A stretch of DNA of 64,000 nt from contig NW_024467121.1 in NCBI RefSeq assembly GCF_017591425.1, positions 20,162,707 to 20,226,706 on the forward strand, read 5' to 3'. The notes beneath the pieces were generated by a model. The model saw only the letters and a list, made by a program, of their open reading frames with translations. It ran no database searches and had not been told where the DNA came from. Numbering within the stretch: position 1 is the stretch's first letter; every line of letters starts with the position of its first letter. Shown here piece by piece: positions 46,861-57,044 of this stretch. The position numbers and the translations under genes are program-made. The DNA comes from Ochotona curzoniae (taxonomy: Eukaryota; Chordata; Mammalia; Lagomorpha; Ochotonidae).

Positions 46861-47189
46861 AGGGGCCAGCACAGTAACCTAGTGGCTAAAATCCTCACCT
46901 TGCATGCACTTGGATACCATATGGGCGCTGATTCATGCCTCAGCAGCCTACTTCCCATCCAACTTCCTGTTTGCGGCCTGGGAAAGCAGTCAAAGATGGC
47001 CCAAAACCTTGGGACCCTGCACCTGCATGGGAGACCTGGAGGAAGCTCTGGGCTCCTGGCTTCAGATTGGTGCACTTTCAGCTGTTGTGGCCACTTGGAA
47101 GTGAATCAGCAGACAGCAGATCTTCCTCTCTATCTCTCCTCCTCTCTAAATATCTGACTTTCAAATAAAAATAAAAAATAAACCTTAAA
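46861..47189 (+). mobile_element. Young-type CSINE at the L1M tail, with target duplication
   Basis: 'aggggccagcacagtaacct' with 'agtggctaaaatcctcacc' to 'gactttcaaataaaaataaa'. Near-identical flanks 'attaaaaatacagg' (46850-46863) and 'attaaaagtacagg' just after 47190 mark the target duplication, one base different. It inserted into the A-rich tail of the L1M. Confidence 0.92.
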
Positions 47190-47204
47190 AAATATTAAAA
47201 GTAC

Positions 47205-47835
47205 AGGCCAGCATTGAAACTACCCTCTAACTAGATCAGGGTCAGTGCTGAAGGAGCAGTGTGGCCCTTAAAACAGATCATCTCTGAATTTCATCCTCTG
47301 CCTGAGACACGTCACCCATGCATAAAATTTTCTTTTCAATCCGTAGTCAAACACCTTCACCGTACTGCTGAATCTACATGGCTCCAGTGCAGAGCTCTGA
47401 AAATAACAACTGACTTGGGAATATTTGGAGATAATGTCCCCCAAGGGGCCAAGAGGGTGTGTGATTAAATTAGTCCCCTTAATTAGCAATGATTTAGTCT
47501 CCTTGGAAAAAGACAAGGTATGAAGAACCCCAATAATTCCGTAACAATTTCCTGACACTTACACTGTCATTATTGCTATTCACTGATAACATCTAATTCC
47601 ACCCTCCAGGTGTTGGAATAGCTGCATTTTGTGGTTCCTTGTTGTTAGAGGAGCCTGGTGACCACATCTGAGCAATGAACAGTAAGGAGAAATGACAGGT
47701 ATCATTTTCAAGCTGAAGCATTTCATTGCTGGGGCAAGATCGTTTGGCAATTCACAATGCTTAGCATGGCTCTTCTAACACAGTGAGGAGCTGGGGTACA
47801 TCCTTTGTGAGACATAAACATCACCAGTTACAAAA
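47205..47835. other. Repeat-poor unique block
   Basis: About 630 bases with no recognised repeat. It holds homeodomain-type sites clustered at 47461-47500 ('gattaaattagtccccttaa', 'ttagcaatgatttag'). A conserved non-coding element is possible. No exon is recognised. Confidence 0.35.
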
Positions 47836-47844
47836 CACTAAGAT

Positions 47845-48164
47845 CAAGGCTGGCATTGTGGCACAGGCAATAAGTCACACCTACCTCCAGTTTCCCTCCT
47901 GAGAACTGGTTTCAGTTCTAGCTGTTTCACTTCTGATTCAGTCCCCTGCTAATGTACCTGGAAAAGCAGCAAAGATGGCTCAAGTGCTTGGATTCTTGCC
48001 GCCATGTGGGAAACCTGGATGGAGTGCCTAGTTCTTCGCTTTGTCATGGCCCAGCTCTAGTGCTGTGGTCATTTAAGAAGTGAACCAGCCAATGCAAGAT
48101 ATTTCCCTATTCACCCCACTCCCCAGTAACTCTGCCTTTCAGATAAATAAACCTTTTTAAAAAT
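47845..48164 (+). mobile_element. Old CSINE with target duplication
   Basis: 'caaggctggcattgtggcac', 'aagatggctcaagtgcttgg', 'agtgaaccagccaatgcaag' and 'tgcctttcagataaataaac'. It is flanked by the perfect 9-base repeat CACTAAGAT at 47836-47844 and 48165-48173. Confidence 0.9.
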
Positions 48165-48386
48165 CACTAAGATGGTGTACAATTTTTATTGAAGTTTATT
48201 CAGGCATATTTGTGTCATAAAAAATAAAACCAAAATCAAAACCAACAACCAACCTAAACACTGAGCTGGTACCTTATCTATAACATTTACAACCCTAAAA
48301 GATCTACAAAGATGCTATATTCCAATTATATATTTTTCAAATAAAGTACCTGAGGCAAGAAACCATGCCAAATAAGGTAGTACCTC

Positions 48387-48404
48387 TAATCAAACACAAT
48401 TACA
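48387..48404 (+). repeat. 18 bp target duplication, left copy
   Basis: TAATCAAACACAATTACA, identical to 49213-49230. Confidence 0.95.
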
Positions 48405-49212
48405 AGCCCCGGGGATGGGGAATTTCACAGGGCCCAGGTCGCATGGCCAAGGTCCTGGGCAGCAGGAGTCAGACCTGGTGTCCCAGGAGTGGTGTCCAGC
48501 TGGGCCAAGGTCAGGCACCATGGGGCACCAATGGCCTTTGGTGAAGCACACAGACCACCTGGTGGCAAGTTTGTAGCAGATTGGGGTTATGTGCTTGCAG
48601 GAAGTCTGGGGGATGGCACAGATGGGGGTATGGAAGGATCTGAGGGCTCAAATCCAGGATTGGTGGACTGACTGTAGAGTACACATGTCAGAACCCGGAC
48701 TCCTCAGCGGAAAAGATGGAGCAGTGGATGGCATGCCCAAAAGCACATGGAGGATATAGCAGCCCATTGGGGCATGCAGAGGACATCTGGTACCACTGCA
48801 AAAGGAAGGAGGGCAGAACAAATTGGACAACTACCCCAGCCAAATGATAACAGCAGATATCTGGGTGAATGGAGACTCTAAGGTATACTATGTCAATCAA
48901 TGGACTTTGGAAGGATTTCCTCATCCTTGGATCAGTAGGACTGATCCAATAGGCCTTTTAGAACTATCAAAACCACTTAAGTAGATCCCTCGGAACATGC
49001 TCCACATTGGGGCCCCAGGTTGATATTGGACAGCCATTTCCCATCCTCTGGTACTTTTGTCACTGGGAGGTTTGGTGTGGCTTCTCCATTTGTCTCCCCA
49101 CTTCCCTCAGATAGAGGAGGAAGAAAAAGAATTTGGAAGCAATGATCTCACCTACTTTCCCCTAATTCTCAATCCTTCCCACCCTGATGAATTATGTAAA
49201 AAAAAAATTTAA
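48405..49212 (+). mobile_element. 808 bp retroposed insert of unknown source
   Basis: The insert is bounded by a perfect 18-base direct repeat and ends in an A-rich tail ('gaattatgtaaaaaaaaaat'). Both are hallmarks of L1-mediated target-primed integration. The body is G-rich at the 5' end and unlike the other L1 3' UTRs and CSINEs here. It holds no long open frame and no AATAAA close to the tail. It could be a 5'-truncated lagomorph L1 of another subfamily (5' or 3' UTR), or a retrocopy of a non-coding or UTR transcript. I cannot name it. Confidence 0.85.
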
Positions 49213-49230
49213 TAATCAAACACAATTACA
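49213..49230 (+). repeat. 18 bp target duplication, right copy
   Basis: TAATCAAACACAATTACA, identical to 48387-48404 and directly after the A-rich tail. Confidence 0.95.
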
Positions 49231-49329
49231 GCTGACTCCAACACCTGTGCTCTTTCTGCCAAAATGTTTTCACTTCAACATTCATGCTCACCTCAATGAT
49301 TAAGTTCTATCATGAGTTTTCTTTCTTCT

Positions 49330-49655
49330 CTTAAAAATGTATTTATTTGAGGAGGCAGGGGAGGGAAGGAAAAGAAGAAAATGGGAGAAAAGAAAGGAGA
49401 GAACACGAACCATGAACAAGAAAGCTCCCAACCAGTTCATTCCCTTAATGCCCACAGTGACTGAGCTGGGGTTAAAGCTAAACTAAGACTTCACTCCAGG
49501 TCTCCTGAGGAGTATCTAGGAGCTGAGTTACCTGATTCATCACCTGCTGCCTCTCAGCACTTAGAGGTTAATACAGAGTTAGTACAGATGGTATTAAACC
49601 CAGGGACTCCACTATGGGATTGTGGGCATCTCAACAAGCATCTTAACCTATCCCT
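49330..49655 (-). mobile_element. Old CSINE
   Basis: Reverse, older subfamily: 'aaaatgtatttatttgagga', a long AG-rich tail, 'catcacctgctgcctctcag', 'ggtattaaacccagggactc' with 'cactatgggattgtgggcat', and 'caagcatcttaaccta'. Confidence 0.75.
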
Positions 49656-49721
49656 GTATGTCAATTTCTCTCACCTCTAAACAGCTATGAGTTCTTTCTT
49701 CTTAACAAAAGCAAAGGTGGG

Positions 49722-50070
49722 GCCTGGCACGATGGCCTAATGGCTAGTCCTCACCTTGCATGCAACGGGATCACATATGGGTGCCAGATCTGATCCCAGC
49801 AGCCCCACTTCCCATTCAGCTCCCTGCTTGTTGTCTGGGAAAGCAGTCGAGGACAGTCCAAAGCCTTGGGACCCTGCGCCTGCGTGGGAGACCAGGAAGA
49901 GGCTCCTGCTTCCTGGCTTTGGGTTAGTTCAGCTCTGGCTGTTGCGATCTCTTGGGGAGTGAACCATCAAATGGAGGATCTTTCTCTGTCTCTCCTCCTC
50001 TCTATATATCTGACTTTTCAATGAAAATAAGTAAATCCTAAACAAAAAAAAAAAAAGAAAGAAAGAAAGA
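49722..50070 (+). mobile_element. Young-type CSINE, full length
   Basis: 'ggggcctggcacgatggcct' with 'aatggctagtcctcaccttg', 'catatgggtgccagatctga' with 'tcccagcagccccacttccc', 'gggaaagcagtcgaggacag', 'tatatatctgacttttcaat' and 'gaaaataagtaaatcc'. It ends in an A13 run followed by (GAAA)n. Confidence 0.93.
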
Positions 50071-50094
50071 AAAGGTTGCTGGGTTCTTGGGTTC

Positions 50095-50300
50095 TTTACC
50101 ATTGTCTATATCTACAATGTCATGATACACTTAAATGGAAGAACAATGGACTTTTGAGTGTTGCTGAAGGATTATAGTATTGTAGTGCTATAGGGGAAAA
50201 CACTAGGTGGGGGGAGTTAGGGAGAGTAGAGGGGTAAGTCCCTGAGCCTATGGAACTGTATCATGAGAAATAAAATTAAAATAATATAATATATTAAAAA
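50095..50300 (+). mobile_element. Lagomorph L1 3' UTR, 5'-truncated
   Basis: 'accattgtctatatctacaa', 'gatacacttaaatgga', 'ggattatagtattgtagtgc', the G-rich tract 'aggtggggggagttaggga', then 'cctatggaactgtatcatga' and an A/T-rich tail. It has the same order as the copy at 57815-58062. Confidence 0.8.
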
Positions 50301-50855
50301 TAAAAGGTTGCTTCTCTGCCTCACTATAAGAGCCTCTGGGTATGTAAATCTTTAAGGAAGAACAATGCCCTTTGATGAACAGAGATCTTCTGAAATCCAG
50401 CATCCTTCATGCAGAATCTAGCACAACACTGTCTCCTAGTACCCAAGCAGTAACATGGGAGTTAACACCTCACAAGCCTGCCCACAGACATGATACCAAG
50501 TCTTCACGCTTGGGTCCTGAGCAGAATTGAGAGCCTAACCTTTGCTGCTAGTGTCAGAGTGAAAGGTGGAAGAGGAGCTGTATGCTTCACACTAAGGCAC
50601 AGTAACACTACAGAAGTATGTGGATGGTGGAGTCAGTTCCCTGGGCTCATCAAACAAGGGCCAGTCCTGAGGCCTGGGCAGTTATCTGTCTTCCACTTTC
50701 TTTTCATGTTAAGTTTGGATGATAGTACTGCTCCATTAACTATTTCCATGTTTAGGACTTCATATAAAATACCCAGGGAATAAGTCATAGGAGAAATGTT
50801 GGAGAATTGATGGCACTGGAAGAGAGGGAAGTGCTTCCAGACCTTCCTTGGGTCC
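50301..50855. other. Unique sequence, nothing recognised
   Basis: No repeat or gene recognised. The open frame at 50490-50783 (97 codons) shows no known motif. Confidence 0.35.
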
Positions 50856-51242
50856 AGTTATACTCTGAATGGCTCCTCCCCACCTCTCCAATCCTGTTGC
50901 AGGCCAGAGCCCAAGTTCTCAGATGTGACTGCATTTGGAGACAGGGTTTTAAAATGGATGATGAAGGTAAATGAAGCTATTGGAAGTCCTTCATCCAGCA
51001 TGACTTATACACTTACTGGAAACAGGAAATCTGTACAGATACATACAGAGAGGGAAGAATACGGGACAGATGCAGGAGGACACAGATATCCACATACCAT
51101 GGAGAGAGGCCTCAGAAGAAACAACTCCTTCATATATGTCAATTTTGGACTTCTGGTCTCTCGAACTATGAGAAGACGCATCTCTGTTGCCCAGGCTTCC
51201 CAGTCTGTGGTCCTTGGGGTAACAGCCTGGGCAGACTAACAC
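50856..51242 (+). mobile_element. MLT1-like (MaLR) LTR
   Basis: 'agttatactctgaatggctc', 'ctcagatgtgactgcatttg' with 'gagacagggttttaaaatgg', 'gagagaggcctcagaagaaa' with 'caactcc', 'ttggacttctggtctctcga' with 'actatgagaa', 'cccagtctgtggtccttggg' and the end 'cagactaacacaaac' match the MLT1 LTR order. The start is less certain. It is non-coding. Confidence 0.7.
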
Positions 51243-51655
51243 AAACTCCAGCTGGCTGCTCCTGGCTGGAGTAACTCTGAAAAGCTTCCTTGACTACTGG
51301 ACACCTTTGCTACAAGGCAGGACACAGCATCTCACTGGCCATGGAGAATCCCCACTGCCATCTGTCTTTGCCACAGGTTTCCTGTGAGGCAAAGGAGGCC
51401 TCACAGACAGGCGGGCTTGCTACGGTCAGGGGTTACCCACATCCCAAAGACTCAGGTGGGCCCAGGTATAGTAGTGGTGTACTGAACAGACTTTTTGCCA
51501 GTACTTGCTTTCTTGTTGCATTATCTAAAAGTTCTCAATCTTAGGGTTAGGTCTTCAGTTTCAGAGGATGACAGAGAGATGGAGGCAAAAATCAATGAAT
51601 CCAGAATAAGCTTTATATCACAAATAACACAAAAGCTAATGCTACTGGCATCAGG
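51243..51655. other. Unique sequence, nothing recognised
   Basis: No repeat family or exon recognised. Confidence 0.35.
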
Positions 51656-51657
51656 AC

Positions 51658-51978
51658 TTTTTAAGATTAATGTATTTTTATTGGAAAGGGAGATCTACAG
51701 ACAGAAGGAAAGACTGAAAGATCTGCCATTGATTGGTTCACTCCCCAAGCAGCCACATGTCCAGAGCTGAGCCAATCTGAAGCCAGAAGCCTGCAACTTC
51801 TTCTGGGTCCCCTGCATAGGTACAGGGTCCCAAGGTTTTGGGCCATCCTTTACTGCCTTTCCAAGCCAAGGCAGGGAGCTGGATGGGAAGTGGAGCAGCT
51901 GGGACATAAAGTGGCACCCATATAGGATCCCAGCACGTGCAAGGTGAAGATTTAGCCACTGAGCCATTGTACCAGCCC
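51658..51978 (-). mobile_element. Young-type CSINE
   Basis: Reverse C-repeat: 'ttttaagattaatgtatttt' with 'tattggaaagggaga', 'tgattggttcactccccaag', 'gggagctggatgggaagtgg', 'ggcacccatataggatccca' and 'gccactgagccattgtacca'. The 158-codon open frame across it on the minus strand is a SINE artefact. Confidence 0.92.
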
Positions 51979-52450
51979 AGGAAAATGATTTTCAAATGCA
52001 GGCTCAGAACAAGTCTAACAAGTTCTGGCTTAGAAGTAAATTTTGAAAAAGAAGAAAAAAGACACACATTCTCACATAGACCTACATGCACACACCCATA
52101 CACATCCTTGTGTGTGACACATATAGGCTTCATAGCACTGACATAATGAGCTGTAACTAATGAAGTTACTTTGGCAACATACCAAGTCCATTGGGGGCCT
52201 GTATTAAACATCATTTCTAAAGGAAGTTATGGGGCCAAAAAGGCAAGAAAGTGAGGTATGGACTCTCCTGCCAAGAAACAGAAGAGAAAACATACAGAGA
52301 AAGAGAGCCTAAAAACTTAGATCATGCTTCAAGTGGTAGGAGAAGGAGTGGATGGCACAGAGGGAGGGTTGTACAAGCACTGAGACAGAAAAGGGGAGGA
52401 GCTAGAGTCAGCTGGTAATAATTCAAGGAGTTAGCAGGCCAGCTGTAATT
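51979..52450. other. Unique sequence, nothing recognised
   Basis: No repeat or gene recognised. Short CA-rich patches occur at 52060-52110. Confidence 0.35.
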
Positions 52451-52512
52451 CCTAGAAAATTCTCTCTGAAGAAGGTTCTTCCAAAATATAGACAGTTTTC
52501 CACATCACTTCC

Positions 52513-53112
52513 ATGTCGGCAAGATACAAAATCTCCTTTGATATGTGCACCAATACTGGCTGGGGCACCAATAAACACGCTTCAACCTTGCCAGCCACCA
52601 CTGACTGCCACATAAATAAAGTGGTGGCCACAGAGGGAGTCTGGTACCTGCAAAGCCCAGGAAAGTGCTGGATGGCCATGTTTCTCTACTGCCTCAATGC
52701 CTGCAGGGAGCTTCTGAGAGATGACTGGGTGTATCCCAAGGCATGCCTGTTGCTAAGTTTGAGAGTTCCAGATCTGGATCAAGGCCACAGGCCCAGGACA
52801 TCACTACTACACAGCACCCAGACTAATAGCATTTTCAGAACACAACTTTTAGAAGCTGTCCCACTGGGATTCCTGCCCCCTTTTTCTGCTAAAATAGTGA
52901 GGTCAACATGTAGACAAGTGCCCTCCACCCTCCACCCTCCACCCACATCATCATTTCACAGCCCACTCTCTGGAGCGTGGTCTTTGTGTCACCATCTGGC
53001 AGAGGAAGCTGCCTTGAGAAACACATTCTCTTCCTTTCAAAACGAAGAATCAGTCCCATTTACAAAAGTTCAAATCAACACAGGCTGGAATCTAAAGAGT
53101 CTTGTACTCTGA
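52513..53112 (+). other. Longest open frame, 199 codons, probably not coding
   Basis: It starts at MSARYKIS and stays open for 600 bases. No domain, signal peptide, membrane segment or zinc/cysteine spacing is recognisable. Part of it translates a (CCCTCCA)n microsatellite (the proline/histidine/serine stretch around residues 136-150). Among all six frames of 64 kb, one frame this long is plausible by chance in locally GC-richer DNA. I find no promoter or splice context. It is not placed in a gene family. Confidence 0.15.
52921..52944. repeat. (CCCTCCA)n short repeat
   Basis: Just over three tandem 7-base units. Confidence 0.9.
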
Positions 53113-53404
53113 AGGCTGCAAGTCTCTGCAGCCCAGCCTCCACGCCTCACTGAGAGTGTCTGTGAGGGGGAAAAAACCTTAGTTGTAGCTTTACAAATGC
53201 TTCCAAGCATTGTGTCAAAGCCAGAGGCTCTGCTGAACCTTCCCATCAAACAATATTGTCATGAATAAGTTAGTGTATGGTCAAACCCTATACAGAGCCA
53301 GTCCTAAGCCAAGAGTCTTCTCTACCCTCCAACCTTCCTGCTCATCCCAAACCTGGCCCGCAATGGTGTCGTTCATTGCTGTTCGATCTTCCATGTAACA
53401 TCAC

Positions 53405-53522
53405 CTGATACTGACTGAGCACTAATTATGTGCTAGACACATAATGACACCATATTATATTCCCACAAATAATGGGAGTTAGATAACTAATAATTGTCCA
53501 GTTGTAAGCTCTTACTCAAGTG
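53405..53522 (-). mobile_element. MIR
   Basis: 'actgagcactaattatgtgc' with 'tagacac', 'atattatattcccacaaata' and 'gttgtaagctcttactcaag' follow the complement of the MIR 3' half and core. Confidence 0.55.
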
Positions 53523-53877
53523 AGAAGAGTCTCCTCAAAACACTTTTTACCCATTTGACTATCTAACCTCTTAGTGACGCAAATAAAATTACTGAGAAAG
53601 TTCATATTTAAAAATCACATACTATTTAAATAGTGCAATACGAAATAATGCCATTTTCCAGTACCCTACATCATTACCTAATTTTATCTGTCATTATGTC
53701 CATTATCCCTACATTTTCTGAGCCATTCATATTTTTCAGGATAAATCATCTTCATATCCATCTCAACTATCTGAAATATAGCACAATGTCACTGGAAATT
53801 CAATTCCAAGTCACTGATAAAATAGACATTAATACAACAATGGGGCAGCAATCTTACGTATTTGGAATGTAGGGTGA
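53523..53877. other. AT-rich unique sequence
   Basis: No repeat family or gene recognised. Confidence 0.35.
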
Positions 53878-54035
53878 TAAACATAAGGAGAAATAAAGAG
53901 AAAGAGTGCTCATTCACTGGTTTACTCTCCAAATAGTTACAAAACCTGGAAGGGGGAGGGGGTGAGGCCAGGCTAAAATCAGGAGTCTGAAATTCCACCA
54001 GGAGCTTGCATGTGGGTGCTGGTGATTGCCTTTTA
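53878..54035 (-). mobile_element. Old CSINE, tail half only
   Basis: 'ggagaaataaagagaaagag' with 'tgctcattcactggtttact' and 'ctccaaatagttac', then 'cagg..aaaatcaggagtct' type text. It stops in mid-body, so the tRNA-like half is missing. Confidence 0.65.
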
Positions 54036-54552
54036 AAGGAATCTTCAATATGTGTGTTTATCATTCCTTGTATCCATGAAGGTGTACTCTGAGGAACAAC
54101 TGCTAAGTCTGTGCTCAATTTGTCTCCTTTCCAGTTGATGACTGAACCGGGAAACCCTAGTATGCACCTCAAACAAGCACTAATTTAAGTCGTTTTTACA
54201 CTATTGCATTGCCTCTAAAACAATGTTATATTTTCCAAAGTTAAGCAAATGAGAGATTGCCCCAAATCTGAGGCACCTTGGCAAGGTTTCTAAATGTATT
54301 CTTTCCTCTTTTTTTTAAGATTTATTTTATTTTTATTGGAAAGGCAGATATACAGAGAGGAGAGACAGAGAGGAACATCTTCCATCCAATGATTCACTCC
54401 CCCAAGTGAGCGCAACGGCTGATACTATGCCGATCTGAAGCCAGGAGCCTCTTCCGGGTCTCCCATGCGGGTGCAGGATCCCAAAGCTTTGGGCCGTCCT
54501 CGACTGCTTTCCCGGGCCACAGGCAGGGAGCTGGATGGGAAGCAGGGCCGCT

Positions 54553-54564
54553 GGGATTAGAACC
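54553..54564 (-). promoter_or_regulatory. Pol III B box of the CSINE
   Basis: On the minus strand GGTTCTAATCCC, close to the tRNA B-box consensus GGTTCGANTCC. Confidence 0.7.
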
Positions 54565-54607
54565 GGCGCCCATATGGAATCCCAGGCATGCAAGGTGAGG
54601 ACCTTAA

Positions 54608-54618
54608 CCACTGCGCCA
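54608..54618 (-). promoter_or_regulatory. Pol III A box of the CSINE
   Basis: On the minus strand TGGCGCAGTGG, matching the A-box pattern TRGYNNARNGG. It is 43 bases upstream of the B box in the element's own direction. Confidence 0.65.
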
Positions 54619-54689
54619 CTGCGCCGGGCCCATGCATTCTTTTCTAAGGGATGGTTTTGGTAGATCTTAGATCTCTGTTCTTAATATGT

Positions 54690-54770
54690 GATCAGTAACC
54701 CAATTCTACAGATGAGGAAACTAATGTACACAAGCAGGATCACATCGCAAGATCAAAAATCTGGTGTTTG
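54690..54770 (-). mobile_element. MIR fragment
   Basis: 'attctacagatgaggaaact' with 'aatgtacacaagcaggatca' is the complement of the MIR core. Confidence 0.55.
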
Positions 54771-54999
54771 AGAGAAATGCAGCTATGATTCACAGCTGGG
54801 ACTAGCCTATTCTGAAGCCGAGGGCTCAGACACCGGGCTGAACTGCCCAGGGTCCGTGTGGCCTCATCTCAGGCAAACCACAGCTGCCAGTCCTAGGGTG
54901 CTCCTTCTGATCTCAGCCTCCACGACAATGCCCCATTTCTTCCCATGATCCATACACTTTTTACTTTTTAAGCCAGAATGACATGCAAAGCATAATAAT

Positions 55000-55330
55000 G
55001 TTTTTGACAGCACTACTTTTTAGGACAAAAACTTAGAAACAAACTAAGCATCCACTGTGGGAGATACAGCAAACTGAGCCACATACACACAATGAAAAGC
55101 TAAATAAGCTCATATGCTTAACATTCATGAAACAGTAAGTGCTCCCAAAATGAGATTTTGTGCAATATGATTCCAATTCCATCTCATTTTAAGCAAAATT
55201 TATATGTATCAAAAAGACTAGAGGAAAACATAGGTGGACAGAAGAAAAGGTGTCCTTAGTAATGCTAATTTAACTGACTTCTAGGTAATGGAATTAACTT
55301 ATTATTTTCTTATTTCTGTATCTCCACTTC
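55000..55330 (+). mobile_element. Ancient L1 (L1ME-like) 3' region
   Basis: 'acagcactactttttaggac' with 'aaaaacttagaaacaaacta' and 'agcatccactgtgggagata', 'gagccacatacacacaatga', 'caatatgattccaattccat' and 'ggaattaacttattattttc' follow the L1ME 3' region in order. It is strongly diverged. Confidence 0.65.
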
Positions 55331-57035
55331 CTCAAAGAACCTGGGCCCATTCCAAACAAATAATTCCAACCAGTGAGAACTCAGGAGCAAAGCTAGGTGA
55401 GGTATAGAATGGCAGTAGAAACATCTGTTAGAAATAGCATCTTATATGTAAGCTGTACCTTATTCTGCTTTTTACAAAGGCATTGCTTGCGCAAGGATTT
55501 TCCAATTAAGGGAAAAGATTAAGGTTGTAATCCTGGGAAAGTTACCAAGCTCACACCCATTTGTTCTCTACTACAACTGCCCAGCTATAATCACCTATCT
55601 GATAGAAGCAACAAGGTGTATAAGCCACTCAGCCATATGTCAGACCCTCTGCTAGGGCCAAAAATGTAGCAAGCTCTCCTACATAGTTCTCTTCAACCCA
55701 GTTCCTGACCAGCTTCAGGATAGTGCAAGGCAGAAGTGACAGATTTAGCAAACTACACATTATCTACCCTTAGGGAGTCCATGTGTCAGCAGAGATGTGT
55801 TGATAAAGACAAGGAAACAATGAGCAGAAAGAGAAGGAGCACTCACTGGAGGGGACTGGTAGTCACAGCTGGCTACTTGCTGGTCTCTGGGAGTAATGTG
55901 TAGCACCTAGAGAGCTAATAGTTTGAGTGGAATAAAATAGGCAGGTGAATGCATATTCATAGCCAATAAATGAAAAAGCTGCCTCTTAGAAAGCTAGCAT
56001 CTTACAGCCAGTCACTTGGTACTTTGCTACACTTCAAAGCTGTTCTCCTTCAAGAGATCATAGTGTTCAACAATTAGAAATAAAAACATATATATATACA
56101 TATATATATATACAACTAGTACTTAAACAGCAGCAGACAGGCTCCAGGTTCCAGGTTTCAGGCTCCAAACGATGTCTAGAATCCTTACTTCCTGACAGTT
56201 ATCCTTTGTGTGTAATCTCCTCATTCAGAGTATGATGGCCTTCTTGACTTGTTTCCAATAAGCAGAAGGCAGCAGAAATGATAGACTGTCATTTCTGGGA
56301 TGCCATGATAAGGATGATGGATTCTGCCATAGGGGTATTCCATGTCTAACATGAGACACCAGTAGCTATATCATGAGGCAGATAGGCCGACATAGGAAAA
56401 TTTTAGAGCTACCGAAAACCACATGAGTGAGAGAGGGAGTGAACGTCCCTCAGTAGAGCTTCTACATGACACCATAGCTCCAGCTGGCAGCTGTAGTGCA
56501 ACCTTATGAGAGTTCCCAAACCAGGGATGTCTGGCAAAGCTGCACCCACATTCCATACCAATCTGAGAGAGACACCCATCTCTAGATCAGACACTGTGTG
56601 TAGCGATACAAAGGTATTCAGAAACAGTTAACTGTTGCAGATTTCAAACAAAATATTATGTAAGAAGGTACTAAGTAGTACTAAAGACTTTAAAATAACA
56701 CGTCTTGATTCACTCAGTCCTTATATACTATACTCTCTGGATCTGGATTCTTAGTATATATCGCAACTCCAACACTGCCCAGCATAAATCAAAAACAGAA
56801 GCAGAAGCGAGGCAGTTGCAAGCCAGACAATGCAAAGTTTGCTGAGAACTGTAAGAGGTCAGAAGAAAGAAGGAAGGAACCATCAACCATGGAATCTTCA
56901 GGGAAGACCTGGCCCTGCCAGAACTAGACCTCAGACCTCCAGTTTCTAGACCTACAGGAAAATCCATTTCTCTTGTGTGAGGTCAGCTGGTTTACGGTCA
57001 TTTGGTACAGCATCCCTAGGAGGCTGATACATAAT
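55331..57035. other. Unique sequence, nothing recognised
   Basis: No gene or repeat family recognised over 1.7 kb, apart from a TA microsatellite at 56087-56113. Open frames near 56371-56594 and 56728-56967 show no known motif. Confidence 0.35.
56087..56113. repeat. (TA)n microsatellite
   Basis: Interrupted TA run (catatatatatacatatatat type) after an A-rich stretch. Confidence 0.9.
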
Positions 57036-57044
57036 TAGGTGGGG

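Larger units (their letters stand above)
54311..54631 (-). mobile_element. Youngest CSINE, intact Pol III promoter
   Basis: Reverse C-repeat nearest to the young consensus in this window. From tail to head: 'tttattggaaaggcagatat', 'cttccatccaatgattcact', 'ctcttccgggtctcccatgc', 'gggccgtcctcgactgcttt', 'ggattagaaccggcgcccat' and 'ccactgcgccactgcgccgg'. It keeps many CpG sites, as expected of a recent insertion. Flanks 'atgtattcttt' (54294-54304) and 'atgcattcttt' (54632-54642) are target duplications with one mismatch. Confidence 0.95.

Noticed and set aside
51738..52214. 158-codon open frame on the minus strand
   Set aside because: It reads through the CSINE at 51658-51978. The remaining part has no recognisable motif.
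54553..54618. tRNA gene suggested by A- and B-box motifs
   Set aside because: The boxes belong to the tRNA-derived head of a CSINE. No cloverleaf acceptor stem can be closed around them by eye.
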